Shown: piece after piece, positions 1 to 7,251 of the stretch
Position numbering within the stretch: the stretch's first letter is position 1
Layout of the letters: each line of letters begins with the position of its first letter
NCBI GenBank assembly: GCA_031555145.1
Contig: JAVBUR010000068.1
Location: 1 to 15,473, forward strand
From: JAJDIA01 sp031555145
Lineage (GTDB): Bacteria; Bacteroidota; Bacteroidia; Bacteroidales; Tannerellaceae
Direction of reading: 5' to 3'
Length of the DNA: 15,473 bases
Program-made: the position numbers and the translations under genes
The notes under the pieces: generated by a model
Databases searched by the model: none
The model's input: the letters and a program-made list of their open reading frames with translations, nothing else
Told to the model about the DNA's origin: nothing

Positions 1-44
1 CTACCCCCTCAAAGTAGCGTGTCTACCAATTCCACCACCTGCGC
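1..44 (-). tRNA. tRNA-Leu(GAG), 5' part only
   Basis: Read on the minus strand, the sequence begins GCGCAGG (acceptor arm), continues with a D-arm almost identical to that of the neighbouring tRNA-Leu (GGAAUUGGUAGACACGC), and then has an anticodon arm CUACU-UUGAGGG-GGUAG, which gives anticodon GAG for leucine CUC/CUU codons. The long variable arm, T-arm and 3' end lie beyond the left edge of the window. It is the last visible member of a three-tRNA operon and starts 9 bp after the preceding tRNA. Confidence 0.9.
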
Positions 45-53
45 ATAAAGGGG

Positions 54-135
54 TGCCCAGAACAGGACTCGAACCTGCACGTCTCTCAACACTCGCACCT
101 GAAACGAGCGCGTCTACCAATTCCGCCACCTGGGC
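54..135 (-). tRNA. tRNA-Leu(CAG)
   Basis: The minus strand gives a complete class II tRNA. It has acceptor arm GCCCAGG paired with UCUGGGC (one G-U pair), discriminator A, D-arm with GGUAGACGCG, anticodon stem CUCGU/GCGAG with loop UUCAGGU (anticodon CAG), a long variable arm as expected for leucine, and a T-arm GCAGG-UUCGAGU-CCUGU. The discriminator is followed by CC and then C, so a complete CCA tail is not encoded and must be added by the CCA enzyme. Confidence 0.95.
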
Positions 136-180
136 ATTCAGTACAAAAAGAAAGTAGCCGCATGCTACCTCATTGATTTG

Positions 181-253
181 AGCGAAAGACGGGACTCGAA
201 CCCGCGACCCTAACCTTGGCAAGGTTATGCTCTACCAACTGAGCTACTTTCGC
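181..253 (-). tRNA. tRNA-Gly(GCC)
   Basis: The minus strand gives a 73-nt cloverleaf: acceptor GCGAAAG paired with UUUUCGC-type 3' arm (CUUUCGC) and discriminator U, D-arm UAGCUCAGUUGGUAGAGCA, anticodon stem UAACC/GGUUA with loop UUGCCAA (anticodon GCC), and T-arm GCGGG-UUCGAGU-CCCGU. It is the first gene of the tRNA operon, 11 bp after the -7 element of a consensus promoter, and is followed by two tRNA-Leu genes. CCA is not encoded. Confidence 0.95.
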
Positions 254-264
254 GAAACCGGGTG

Positions 265-295
265 CAAATATAGAGGTTATTTTTTATCTTCCAAA
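265..295 (-). promoter_or_regulatory. Bacteroidetes-type promoter of the tRNA operon
   Basis: On the minus strand the sequence shows TTTG (292-295), exactly 19 bp, then TATATTTG (265-272). This matches the Bacteroidetes housekeeping consensus TTTG-N19-TAnnTTTG and is the best promoter match in the window. It lies just upstream of tRNA-Gly. The rest of 254-340 is AT-rich and holds no obvious hairpin terminator for the upstream punA gene, so some read-through from punA into the tRNAs is possible. Confidence 0.85.
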
Positions 296-340
296 ACATC
301 TGCACGGTTTTTATGCGTTATATTGTCTTTTTCTTCCTGA

Positions 341-1168
341 TTATCCAACACGGGCGATCAGTTCGCTGAAGAGGAAGGTCATGACTTCGGTGGCGCGGTT
401 AGCAGCTTCGATGACGTCAGCGCCGTCGTTAACGAAGTCGTCGGCAAAGTGGTAGCCTTCGTTGGTAATAACAGACATACCAAAGACACGGAGGCCGGCA
501 TGGCGAGCGACGATCACTTCAGGCACGGTGCTCATACCAACGGCATCAGCCCCTACCCGTCCGTACATGGCGTACTCGGAAGGCGTTTCAAACGAAGGGC
601 CGGTGAGCGCTACATAGACACCTTTTTGGAGCGGAATATTATTAGCCCGGGCAATTTCCATGACGATGCGTTTGAACTCTCGGTCGTAGGTACGGGTCAT
701 ATCGGGGAAGCGCGTACCGAAGTCGGCGTTGTTCGGACCGATCAGCGGATTCGGCATCATATTGATATGATCGCGGATGATCATCAGGTCGCCCACATGG
801 AACGAAGTATTAATTCCTCCGGCAGCGTTCGACACCAGCAGGTTCTTAACACCCAACAGCTTCATTACCCGAATAGGGAACGTCACCTGCTGCATCGTAT
901 ATCCTTCGTAATAATGGAAGCGCCCCTGCATAGCAAGGACAGGTTTGCCTCCGAGCGTACCGGTGATCAGGTTCCCTTTATGCCCGGCAGCAGTAGAGGT
1001 CATAAAATGAGGTATATCATTATAAGGTATCACTATCGGGTCAGCAATACGGTCGGCCAATGCACCCAGACCACTACCCAGGATAATGGCGGTTTCGGGA
1101 CAGGTAACGAGAAGCGAAGCAATATAATCGGCAGCTTCGCGATACTGAGAGGTTTGAATCATTTCCAT
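341..1168 (-). CDS. punA: Purine nucleoside phosphorylase (trimeric, class I)
   Basis: Cytoplasmic enzyme that splits purine nucleosides with phosphate to give free base and (deoxy)ribose-1-phosphate, in purine salvage. The 275-residue length fits the trimeric PNP family. Visible motifs are GSGLG (31-35, phosphate loop), RFHYYEGY (83-90), NAAGG (114-118), GPSFETPSE (190-198, with the base-contacting Glu at 194), GMST (211-214) and ITN (234-236). The Asn at 236 is at the position that, in this family, favours 6-oxopurines (inosine, guanosine). The start is uncertain by two codons, since MEM offers ATG at 1168 or 1162, and no Shine-Dalgarno decides it. It lies 33 bp downstream of the MTA/SAH deaminase gene in the same orientation, which suggests co-transcription and that it could act on the deaminated nucleosides. 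Function call is firm; exact substrate preference is inferred. Confidence 0.95.
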   Translation of the reverse strand: MEMIQTSQYREAADYIASLLVTCPETAIILGSGLGALADRIADPIVIPYNDIPHFMTSTAAGHKGNLITGTLGGKPVLAMQGRFHYYEGYTMQQVTFPIRVMKLLGVKNLLVSNAAGGINTSFHVGDLMIIRDHINMMPNPLIGPNNADFGTRFPDMTRTYDREFKRIVMEIARANNIPLQKGVYVALTGPSFETPSEYAMYGRVGADAVGMSTVPEVIVARHAGLRVFGMSVITNEGYHFADDFVNDGADVIEAANRATEVMTFLFSELIARVG

Positions 1169-1201
1169 ACGTGTTTTTTTCGTTTCGTTTTTATATAATA
1201 G

Positions 1202-2458
1202 TTAGCGATTCATCAATCCGTATGCAGCCTGTGCTGCACGTTCCATGATCTCCTGTTCGCCCGGAACGATGCGATTTTCCATCACCACCTTTCCGTCACA
1301 GATGACGGTATCGACACAATTTCCGTTGGCCGAATATACCAGATTCGAGGTAAAGTTAAAGTTCGGCACCAGTGCCGGTTGAGCGAGGCCGATCAGGCAA
1401 AGATCAGCCAGGCATCCGGGTTCGACCCGTCCGGCGTTCAGTCCGGCGATAGCAGCGCCATCGGTCGTGGCAGCTTGCAGCACATCGGCGGCTTTCACTG
1501 CTTCGGGATCTTTGCGCCAGGCTTTCCCCAGGAAGGCTGCGAGCCGCATGGCCTCCACCATATCGAGGTTGTTAGACGAGCCGCAGCCATCAGTTCCGAT
1601 TCCTACTTTAATACCGGCACGGCGCATTTCGTCGAATTTGAAGGTAATGCCCGACGCCAACTTCATATTAGAGGCGGGGTTATGTGCAACACTGACGCCG
1701 TGGTCGGCCAGCATACTGACCTCTTCGTCGTCTATATAGATGCCGTGTGCCACCATCAACCGGGGTGAGAGTACACCCAGTTGCCGGAGATAACGCACGG
1801 GAGTCAACCCAAACCGCGCCACCGAATCAGTCACCTCCTGCTCTGTTTCGGAGAGATGGAGATGGATCATCAGGCCATGATCACGGGAGAAAGCATCGAT
1901 CCATTGCAGCAACCCACCCGATACCGTATAAATCGCATGTGGGCCGAGTGCGAAGCGGATACGACTGCTGTAGCTCGTTGTTCGTGCATAGAGTTCGGAC
2001 ATCTGCTTTTTGGCGCGTTCGGTCAGCGTAGGATTGAAGTGGTCGAAGCATACGATGCTCAGCATCGCACGTACCCCCATCTCTTCCACGGCACGCGCCG
2101 TAGCGTCGAGCCGTTGGTACATATCGAAGAATGTGGTGGTACCGGTCTTTATCATTTCAAGGCAGGCCAGACGGGCGCCCCAATAGACATCCTCGTCGGT
2201 CATCTTTGCCTCGTTCGGCCAAATCTTCTGTTCGAGCCAGGGCATCAGAGGCATATCGTCGCCATAGCCCCGGAAGAGCGTCATCGCCGCATGGGTATGG
2301 GTGTTTACCAAACCGGGGATCACGGCTTTGCCACGGGCATCGATCACCCGGCCGGCCGTTATCTCCATCGCCGGTTCCACAGCACGTATAAGGCCTCCTT
2401 CTATCAGGATGTCTGTTTCCTTCCCGCCTAATTGCGCGGACTTAATCAACAATGTCAT
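1202..2458 (-). CDS. mtaD: Amidohydrolase: 5'-methylthioadenosine / S-adenosylhomocysteine deaminase
   Basis: Metal-dependent deaminase of the amidohydrolase superfamily, related to the MTA/SAH deaminases. These convert the adenine of S-adenosylhomocysteine, methylthioadenosine or adenosine to hypoxanthine. It has 418 residues, the normal size. Metal ligands are visible at H54 and H56 (NTHTH), H201 (HLHLSE) and D290 (GTD). E204 and H238 (VAHG) are the expected catalytic pair, and the SSNNLDM segment after the Asp is typical of this subgroup. A small beta-sandwich is formed by residues 1-50 and about 345-400. It lies 6 bp after the helicase gene and 33 bp before punA, so all three are probably one transcript. 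Related members deaminate guanine, atrazine or other aminated rings, so the substrate is inferred from the family and the neighbouring PNP. Confidence 0.88.
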   Translation of the reverse strand: MTLLIKSAQLGGKETDILIEGGLIRAVEPAMEITAGRVIDARGKAVIPGLVNTHTHAAMTLFRGYGDDMPLMPWLEQKIWPNEAKMTDEDVYWGARLACLEMIKTGTTTFFDMYQRLDATARAVEEMGVRAMLSIVCFDHFNPTLTERAKKQMSELYARTTSYSSRIRFALGPHAIYTVSGGLLQWIDAFSRDHGLMIHLHLSETEQEVTDSVARFGLTPVRYLRQLGVLSPRLMVAHGIYIDDEEVSMLADHGVSVAHNPASNMKLASGITFKFDEMRRAGIKVGIGTDGCGSSNNLDMVEAMRLAAFLGKAWRKDPEAVKAADVLQAATTDGAAIAGLNAGRVEPGCLADLCLIGLAQPALVPNFNFTSNLVYSANGNCVDTVICDGKVVMENRIVPGEQEIMERAAQAAYGLMNR

Positions 2459-2464
2459 GGTGTT

Positions 2465-3769
2465 TTACTCGAACCGGGCTTTCATATTCTTGATCCGCTC
2501 TTCCCTGATTCGCGGCAACAAAGATGCGAATTTATTTCGATTTATGGCGACAAAGGTGACGCTTTCTTTCACCTCGATCTTACCCAGGTCATCCTTCCCC
2601 AGTCCCCCTTTCTGCAAAAGGAATCCGGCCACGTCACCACGACTCAGCTTGTCGCGCTTACCCCGGCCGATCGTCAGGGTGCGCCAGGGTGAAGGTTGCG
2701 GATGGCGGGGTTCGGCAGGGAGGTAAAACACCGACGGTTCCTGCTCGATATATTCGGGCACCGTTTCCACTTCGTTCAGGATGAGGAAGGCGTCGCCTTC
2801 GGCTCCCATACGCGCCGTACGACCATTACGATGGATAAAAGCTTCTTCGTTCAGCGGAAGATGGTAGTGGATAACATGGCGTACGTCAGGGATATCCAGT
2901 CCACGCGCCGCCAGGTCAGTCGAAACGAAGACCGTCGCACTTCCATTACGGAACTGCGCCAGTACCCGTTCGCGGTCGGGCTGTTCCATACCGCCATGAA
3001 AGCAGGCGTTTTCTACGTCGCGTGAGGTGAGGTAGTTGCTTACCCGCTCAACAGCTTCGCGGAGGTTGCAGAAGACCAGTGCCTGTTCGCCCCGCAGTTC
3101 TCCCAACAGGCCATAAAGGGTATCGAGTTTATCTTTCACCGGCGATTGCACCACATGCACCCGCAGGCCTTTCAGCGTCTTCTCTTCGGTAAGAAATGAC
3201 AACCGGACGGGGTTCAGGATACCGGTGAATGGCGGTATCTCCACCGCTGCCGTGGCGGAGGTCAGCACCCGGCGGCGGATACCCGTCAGGTGCGAGAGGA
3301 TGGACTTCATCTCTTTCAGAAAGCCCAGTTCGAGCGACTTATCGAACTCATCGAGGATGAGTGTACGGATATAGTCGAGTTGGATATGCCCCCGTTCGAT
3401 ATGGTCGAGGATGCGGCCGGGCGTACCGATCAGCACCGTCGGCGGATGTTCGAGGCTTTTCTTCTCTGTCCGCATCGGGTGACCGCCGTAACAGCAGTTG
3501 ATCTTATACCCGGTACCGAGCGAGCGCATCACGCCCTCGATCTGCATCGCCAACTCGCGGGAGGGAGCGATGATAAGCGCCTGCGTCTTCCGGTCTTCGC
3601 CGGTAAGCACGGTAAGCAACGGCAGGAGAAACGCCAGCGTCTTACCCGATCCCGTGGGACTGAGCAGCACCATATCTTTCGTCGTACCGGCTTCAAGCAC
3701 GGCACGTTGCATGTCATTCAGTTCTGCAATGCCCATGTTAGCGAGGGAACGGGATACTATTTCTTGCAT
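2465..3769 (-). CDS. DEAD-box ATP-dependent RNA helicase, DbpA-like
   Basis: ATP-dependent RNA helicase, probably in ribosome assembly. Helicase motifs occur in order: Q motif (Q21), motif I SPTGSGKT (37-44), Ia PSREL (69-73), TPGRILDH (116-123), motif II DEFD (140-143), III SAT (171-173), IV LVFCN (231-235), V ARGLDIPDV (288-296) and VI HRNGRTARMG (313-322). Residues about 365-434 resemble the DbpA C-terminal RNA-binding domain (SRGDVAGFLL, GKDDLGKIEV and TFVAI segments), which in E. coli DbpA binds hairpin 92 of 23S rRNA. Length (434) is close to DbpA. Two motifs deviate: DEFD for DEAD, and HRNGRTAR for the usual HRIGRTGR. First gene of the helicase-mtaD-punA unit. Orthology to DbpA is likely from the tail but not proven, so no symbol is given. 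Confidence 0.92.
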   Translation of the reverse strand: MQEIVSRSLANMGIAELNDMQRAVLEAGTTKDMVLLSPTGSGKTLAFLLPLLTVLTGEDRKTQALIIAPSRELAMQIEGVMRSLGTGYKINCCYGGHPMRTEKKSLEHPPTVLIGTPGRILDHIERGHIQLDYIRTLILDEFDKSLELGFLKEMKSILSHLTGIRRRVLTSATAAVEIPPFTGILNPVRLSFLTEEKTLKGLRVHVVQSPVKDKLDTLYGLLGELRGEQALVFCNLREAVERVSNYLTSRDVENACFHGGMEQPDRERVLAQFRNGSATVFVSTDLAARGLDIPDVRHVIHYHLPLNEEAFIHRNGRTARMGAEGDAFLILNEVETVPEYIEQEPSVFYLPAEPRHPQPSPWRTLTIGRGKRDKLSRGDVAGFLLQKGGLGKDDLGKIEVKESVTFVAINRNKFASLLPRIREERIKNMKARFE

Positions 3770-3791
3770 AAATTATCGAGTTATTCGCCGG

Positions 3792-3799
3792 CAAAGGTA
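3792..3799 (-). promoter_or_regulatory. Candidate -7 promoter element of the helicase-mtaD-punA unit
   Basis: The minus strand reads TACCTTTG, an exact match to TAnnTTTG, 22 bp upstream of the helicase start codon, in the 92-bp gap after the DJ-1 gene. No clear TTTG is seen 19 bp further upstream, so only half of the promoter is recognisable. The implied 5' leader is very short. Confidence 0.5.
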
Positions 3800-3861
3800 C
3801 GCTTTTTCTACTAAGGATAATGTCCTAACTTTGATTGGGTTTAAAGAGACAGTGATTGGGG

Positions 3862-4407
3862 CTAGAGCAGCAGGCCGGCGGCAACGCTTTGGGCGACGGC
3901 TTTGCCTTGGAGGGCTTCAATGATAGCGAGGCCGAAGTGGAAGACAAGGCCGGGACCTTTACCGGTGATGATATGACCGTCGACCTCAACAGCTTCACCC
4001 GTATGAGTGGCGCCTTTCAGGGTGGGCTCGAAGCTGGGGTAGCAGGTGGCTTTGCGACCGTTGAGGATACCCAATCCGCCGAGCACCAACGGGGCAGCAC
4101 AGATGGCGGCCACGACTTTCCCCTGTTTATGCTGAGCCAATAGCTGTTGCAGTAACGGTTCACAGGCATTCAGGTTGCTGGCGCCAGGCATGCCGCCAGG
4201 CAAGACGAGAGCGTCGGCATCAGCCAGTACCGTATCTTCCAACAGGGTATCAGCCATTACACCGATACCATGTGCTCCTTCTATATTGTACTCGCCCGTG
4301 ATGGACACAATAATGGTATCTATATCGCCCCGACGCAACAGGTCGATCGTACCGATGGCTTCAGTTTCTTCGAAGCCGGTTGCCAGAAATACAAATGCTT
4401 TTTTCAT
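3862..4407 (-). CDS. DJ-1/PfpI (ThiJ/YajL) family protein
   Basis: Small cytoplasmic protein (181 residues) of the DJ-1/PfpI superfamily. Members include YajL-type thiol-stress proteins, glyoxalase III-type enzymes and proposed deglycases; the exact activity is disputed in the family. The nucleophile-elbow cysteine is C103 in AAICAAP, and the acidic partner is E16 in GFEETEA, equivalent to E18 of human DJ-1. Further matches are the LVLPGG turn (68-72) and the C-terminal GKGPGLVFHFGLAIIEAL segment, so it is closer to DJ-1/YajL than to PfpI proteases. It starts 38 bp after the tonB-like gene in the same direction and is probably the last gene of the pdxJ-exbBD-tonB transcript. Its stop lies upstream of the helicase promoter. 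Confidence 0.9.
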   Translation of the reverse strand: MKKAFVFLATGFEETEAIGTIDLLRRGDIDTIIVSITGEYNIEGAHGIGVMADTLLEDTVLADADALVLPGGMPGASNLNACEPLLQQLLAQHKQGKVVAAICAAPLVLGGLGILNGRKATCYPSFEPTLKGATHTGEAVEVDGHIITGKGPGLVFHFGLAIIEALQGKAVAQSVAAGLLL

Positions 4408-4445
4408 AAGGCAGTGCTATTAATGCGGTTTATATACAAATACGT

Positions 4446-5279
4446 TTAATTCAACTTATAGATATACGTAATGGTACCTTGTTGGTTGTTAACCCCTTTG
4501 ATACTGTTGAACTTCGCCTGCCGGGCAGCTGCCTGGGCGCTCTTGCGGAGTGCTTCGGAATCAATGGTTGTTCCACGGGTAGGTTCGGCTGAGATCACAT
4601 TGCCACGAGGATCTACAACAATTTCAAGAACGATCTTTCCTTCGACCGAGACATTGTAGTCCGGACGGGGAAGGCCACCGCCACCGATCGAACGTCCGTT
4701 CAGGCTGAACGATCCGTAGCCTCCTACTCCTTCGTTAGCACCATGGTCGGAGTTTCCGAACGGGCTACCCTGATTACCGGTTCCCGACTCGGCATCACCC
4801 TGGCTCGTACCGGCTGCCGTCCCGCGTCCAAAGGCGCCGGCGACCTGGTTACTGATGGCCTGTTCGCGCTGGCGCTGTTCGTCGGCTACCCGTTGACGGG
4901 TGAGTTCTTCCTGGCGGAGACGTTCCTTTTCTGCATTCTCCAGACGCTTGCGTTCGGCCTCAGCTTTCTGTTCCTTCTTCTTCGCCTCATTCAATGCGAT
5001 GGTTTCTTCCTGATCCTGGGTGATGGCTTCGTTCTTTGGAGTTTCGACCGGGACTGTGGGAGGAGGCGGTGTGACCGTAGCCGGTGCAGGCGTCTGACCC
5101 GTGTACATGGGTTCGAACGTACCGGCAGCGGCATTTACATTACCGAAGTTCACCAGGATACCACCGTCTTCTTCGGGCACGATCGTTTTCAGTACCGTAA
5201 ACCAAAGCACCAGAAAGATTGTCAGGTGGAATAGCAGGGTGCCTGCCAGGCTGTATATGTCATCTTTCGTATATTTCAT
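4446..5279 (-). CDS. TonB/TolA-like energy transducer protein
   Basis: Periplasm-spanning protein anchored in the inner membrane, expected to pass energy from ExbB-ExbD to outer-membrane receptors. Layout of the 277 residues: short cytoplasmic N-terminus, one membrane helix (about 11-30), a Pro/Thr-rich stretch (61-80, with PPPPTVPVETP), a strongly charged Lys/Glu/Arg/Gln coiled-coil (about 95-142, TolA-like), a Gly/Ser-rich linker (150-205), and a TonB C-terminal domain (about 205-277, with GKIVLEIVVDPRGNV and the final TITYIYKLN strand). It lies 6 bp after exbD. The TolA-like rod combined with a TonB-type tail is common in Bacteroidetes. No tolB or pal is nearby, so TonB function is favoured over TolA, but this is inference. 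Confidence 0.88.
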   Translation of the reverse strand: MKYTKDDIYSLAGTLLFHLTIFLVLWFTVLKTIVPEEDGGILVNFGNVNAAAGTFEPMYTGQTPAPATVTPPPPTVPVETPKNEAITQDQEETIALNEAKKKEQKAEAERKRLENAEKERLRQEELTRQRVADEQRQREQAISNQVAGAFGRGTAAGTSQGDAESGTGNQGSPFGNSDHGANEGVGGYGSFSLNGRSIGGGGLPRPDYNVSVEGKIVLEIVVDPRGNVISAEPTRGTTIDSEALRKSAQAAARQAKFNSIKGVNNQQGTITYIYKLN

Positions 5280-5285
5280 ACCTTG

Positions 5286-5693
5286 TTAATGCGGACGGGT
5301 GACAAGCACCATCTTGAATTTGTTTTCGTTCGCTACATTCAACACCTTGACTACTTCCTTATAAGGAACTGTTTCGTCGGCATAGAGGGCAACCCACATA
5401 TCGGGTTCCTTTGCATAACTATCTTGTAGGAAGGGAGTGATCTCATCGAACGACACCTTCACCTCCCGTTGTTTGCCAAATGCCACGTAGTAGTTCAGGT
5501 TGGCGTCAATCGTCAGCCGTGTCAACGGCTTGGCAGCCGTCTGCTTGCTGGACTGGGGCAACGTCACCTTGATAGCATTAGGTACCACGACAGTGGAAGT
5601 GATCATAAAGAAAATCAACAGTAGGAAGATGACGTCAGTCATCGATGCCATGCTAAAATTCTTGTCAATATTTGTTCTTCGCTTCAGTGCCAT
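5286..5693 (-). CDS. exbD: ExbD/TolR-type proton channel subunit
   Basis: Inner-membrane protein that, with ExbB, converts proton-motive force into motion of TonB. Residues 1-14 are cytoplasmic, followed by a single membrane helix (about 17-36) containing the essential proton-path aspartate D20 in SMTDVIFLLLIFFMI. A periplasmic domain with the KVTLPQSS segment and a conserved ALYADETVPYKEVVKVL helix follows. The 135-residue length fits the family. I chose the ATG at 5693 because the open frame upstream only runs through exbB out of frame and encodes nothing ExbD-like, and because this ATG follows the exbB TGA by 4 bp, which points to translational coupling. Confidence 0.94.
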   Translation of the reverse strand: MALKRRTNIDKNFSMASMTDVIFLLLIFFMITSTVVVPNAIKVTLPQSSKQTAAKPLTRLTIDANLNYYVAFGKQREVKVSFDEITPFLQDSYAKEPDMWVALYADETVPYKEVVKVLNVANENKFKMVLVTRPH

Positions 5694-5697
5694 GTCG

Positions 5698-6408
5698 TCA
5701 GTTTGCAGGTTCGTTGAGCAAGTCCATGAACTCCATTGTCCGGGCTTCCATCTTGTTGACCACATTGTCAACCTGCGAAACCAGGTAGTTGTAAGCAAAG
5801 AGGGCGATGATACCGACTACAAGTCCGCCGACAGTAGTCACCAGCGCTTCGTATATACCACCGGACAGCAGGGTAACGTCCACATTCGCACCGGCATTAG
5901 CCATATCAAAAAAGGCACGTACCATCCCTGTCACCGTTCCCAGGAACCCAAGCATCGGCGCACTAGCTGCCGTGGTAGCGATCACGGGAAATCCTTTTTC
6001 GAGTTTCGCCACTTCCAGGTTACCCACATTTTCGATCGCAACAAGCACATCACTCATCGGACGTCCCAAGCGGGTAATCCCTTTTTCGATCATACGGGCC
6101 GACGGAGTATTGGTATTACGACAGAGGTTGAGCGCCGAATCCACTTTTCCGTCATGGATGTAATCTTTAATCCGGTTCATAAAGGCTTCATCTTCTTTCC
6201 CAGCGCGTTTAATGATAATGAACCGCTGGATAAAGATATAAATAGCCAATAAAGACATGAACAGCAACACAAGCATGATCCATCCTCCTTTAAAGGCAAG
6301 GTCTATCACGTTGATCTGTGCTTCGGTAGGAACAGTCACTGCTGTGAAGTCGGGCATCTGCTCAACGGCTTGCGCCCCGGTGGTCTGAACTGAAAGTAAG
6401 AAACTCAT
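5698..6408 (-). CDS. exbB: MotA/TolQ/ExbB proton channel subunit
   Basis: Inner-membrane pore subunit of the Exb/Tol energy-coupling complex. The 236 residues show three membrane helices: about 43-65 (GGWIMLVLLFMSLLAIYIF), about 140-163 with the family signature APMLGFLGTVTGM, and about 187-210 (EALVTTVGGLVVGIIALFAYN). The Thr-rich pore face (T158, T160 region; T191-T192) is as in ExbB/TolQ. Residues 66-138 form the large cytoplasmic part between helices 1 and 2. The N-terminal 20-40 residues before helix 1 are longer than in E. coli TolQ, as in many ExbB proteins. It lies 25 bp after pdxJ and 4 bp before exbD. Confidence 0.95.
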   Translation of the reverse strand: MSFLLSVQTTGAQAVEQMPDFTAVTVPTEAQINVIDLAFKGGWIMLVLLFMSLLAIYIFIQRFIIIKRAGKEDEAFMNRIKDYIHDGKVDSALNLCRNTNTPSARMIEKGITRLGRPMSDVLVAIENVGNLEVAKLEKGFPVIATTAASAPMLGFLGTVTGMVRAFFDMANAGANVDVTLLSGGIYEALVTTVGGLVVGIIALFAYNYLVSQVDNVVNKMEARTMEFMDLLNEPAN

Positions 6409-6433
6409 TATGTTATTTTATTAGTTAAATGAA

Positions 6434-7168
6434 TTATTTAGAGGTTACTTCTCTGTATCCCAGTTGGAATTTATACAACTCGATCGTTCGCTTCAACCCC
6501 ATGTACAGGGCGTCGGCAATCAACGCATGACCGATAGAGACTTCTTCCAGCCAGGGAATCTGCTGGCTGAAGTATGCAAGGTTATCGATACTCAGGTCGT
6601 GTCCGGCGTTTATACCCAGTCCCAGGTTTTTAGCCAGGCGGGCAGCTTCTACGAAAGGAGCAACAGCCGCTTCCTTGTCTACATGGTAGTTAGCGGCATA
6701 AGGTTCGGTATAGAGTTCGACACGGTCGGTCCCGGTTTTGGCCGCCTGCTCGATATTAGCGAGGTCGGCACCTACAAAAATAGATGTCCGGATTCCTTTG
6801 GCGGTGAACGTGTCGATGATCTCGCTCAATTGGTCGAAGTTAGCCTTGACATCCCATCCGGCGTTGGAGGTAATGGCATCCGGCGCATCGGGCACCAATG
6901 TCACTTGTTGGGGTTTCACCTTGACCACCAGATCGATAAACTTATCGCAGGGATAGCCTTCGATATTCAACTCCGTCTTAATCAGGGGTTTCAGCGCATA
7001 GACATCGCTATATCGGATATGCCGTTCATCCGGACGTGGGTGAACGGTGATACCTTGTGCTCCAAATTTTTCACAATCCAAGGCTACTTGGGTTACATCC
7101 GGGATATTCCCCCCACGCGCATTACGCAACGTGGCAATCTTGTTAATGTTTACACTTAAATTCGTCAT
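6434..7168 (-). CDS. pdxJ: Pyridoxine 5'-phosphate synthase
   Basis: Joins 1-deoxy-D-xylulose-5-phosphate with 3-amino-2-oxopropyl phosphate to make pyridoxine 5'-phosphate, the ring-closing step of the DXP-dependent vitamin B6 pathway, in the cytoplasm. The 244-residue TIM barrel has the usual residues: VNINKIATLRNAR (N-terminal strand and helix), H43 and R45 in HPRPDERHI, E70 in NIEG, E151 (VELYTEPYA), H190 in NAGHDL, and the phosphate-binding SIGHALIADAL segment (211-221). It is the first gene of the minus-strand unit that continues into exbB-exbD-tonB and is divergent from CBS-nadK. This arrangement is one I associate with Bacteroidales genomes. Confidence 0.97.
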   Translation of the reverse strand: MTNLSVNINKIATLRNARGGNIPDVTQVALDCEKFGAQGITVHPRPDERHIRYSDVYALKPLIKTELNIEGYPCDKFIDLVVKVKPQQVTLVPDAPDAITSNAGWDVKANFDQLSEIIDTFTAKGIRTSIFVGADLANIEQAAKTGTDRVELYTEPYAANYHVDKEAAVAPFVEAARLAKNLGLGINAGHDLSIDNLAYFSQQIPWLEEVSIGHALIADALYMGLKRTIELYKFQLGYREVTSK

Positions 7169-7195
7169 TTGTTACATTTCATTGTATTTCTTCAC

Positions 7196-7203
7196 TACAT
7201 TTG
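7196..7203 (+). promoter_or_regulatory. Candidate -7 promoter element for the CBS-nadK unit
   Basis: TACATTTG matches TAnnTTTG exactly, 48 bp upstream of the CBS-protein start. A TTTG at 7168-7171 lies 24 bp upstream, longer than the usual 19, so the -33 part is uncertain. Confidence 0.55.
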
Positions 7204-7217
7204 CAAAAATGTATCGG

Positions 7218-7225
7218 CAAATTTA
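7218..7225 (-). promoter_or_regulatory. Candidate -7 promoter element for pdxJ-exbBD-tonB
   Basis: The minus strand reads TAAATTTG, an exact TAnnTTTG match, 49 bp upstream of the pdxJ start. No good -33 TTTG is seen. This element and the plus-strand one at 7196-7203 face each other, so the two predicted transcription starts fall within a few bases of one another (about 7208-7213), and the 5' ends of the divergent messages may overlap. Confidence 0.5.
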
Positions 7226-7251
7226 GCAGGTTTTAGGGAATATAGAGAGAA

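Noticed and set aside
449..1198. Long plus-strand open frame (249 codons) opposite punA
   Set aside because: It lies entirely opposite a gene with clear PNP motifs and shows no recognisable domain. It is an antisense shadow of a GC-biased codon pattern, as are those opposite mtaD, the helicase and pdxJ.
3815..3827. AGGA-TAATG-TCCT hairpin as a terminator for the DJ-1 operon
   Set aside because: The stem is only four base pairs and the nearest T run on the minus strand is not placed directly after it.
3826..3833. Plus-strand TAACTTTG as a promoter
   Set aside because: It matches TAnnTTTG, but no plus-strand gene follows and there is no convincing -33 element. With such a short motif a chance match is likely.
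5694..5798. N-terminal extension of ExbD to 170 residues
   Set aside because: The extra 35 residues come from the exbB coding region read in another frame and show no family similarity. The ATG at 5693, just after the exbB stop, gives a standard ExbD.
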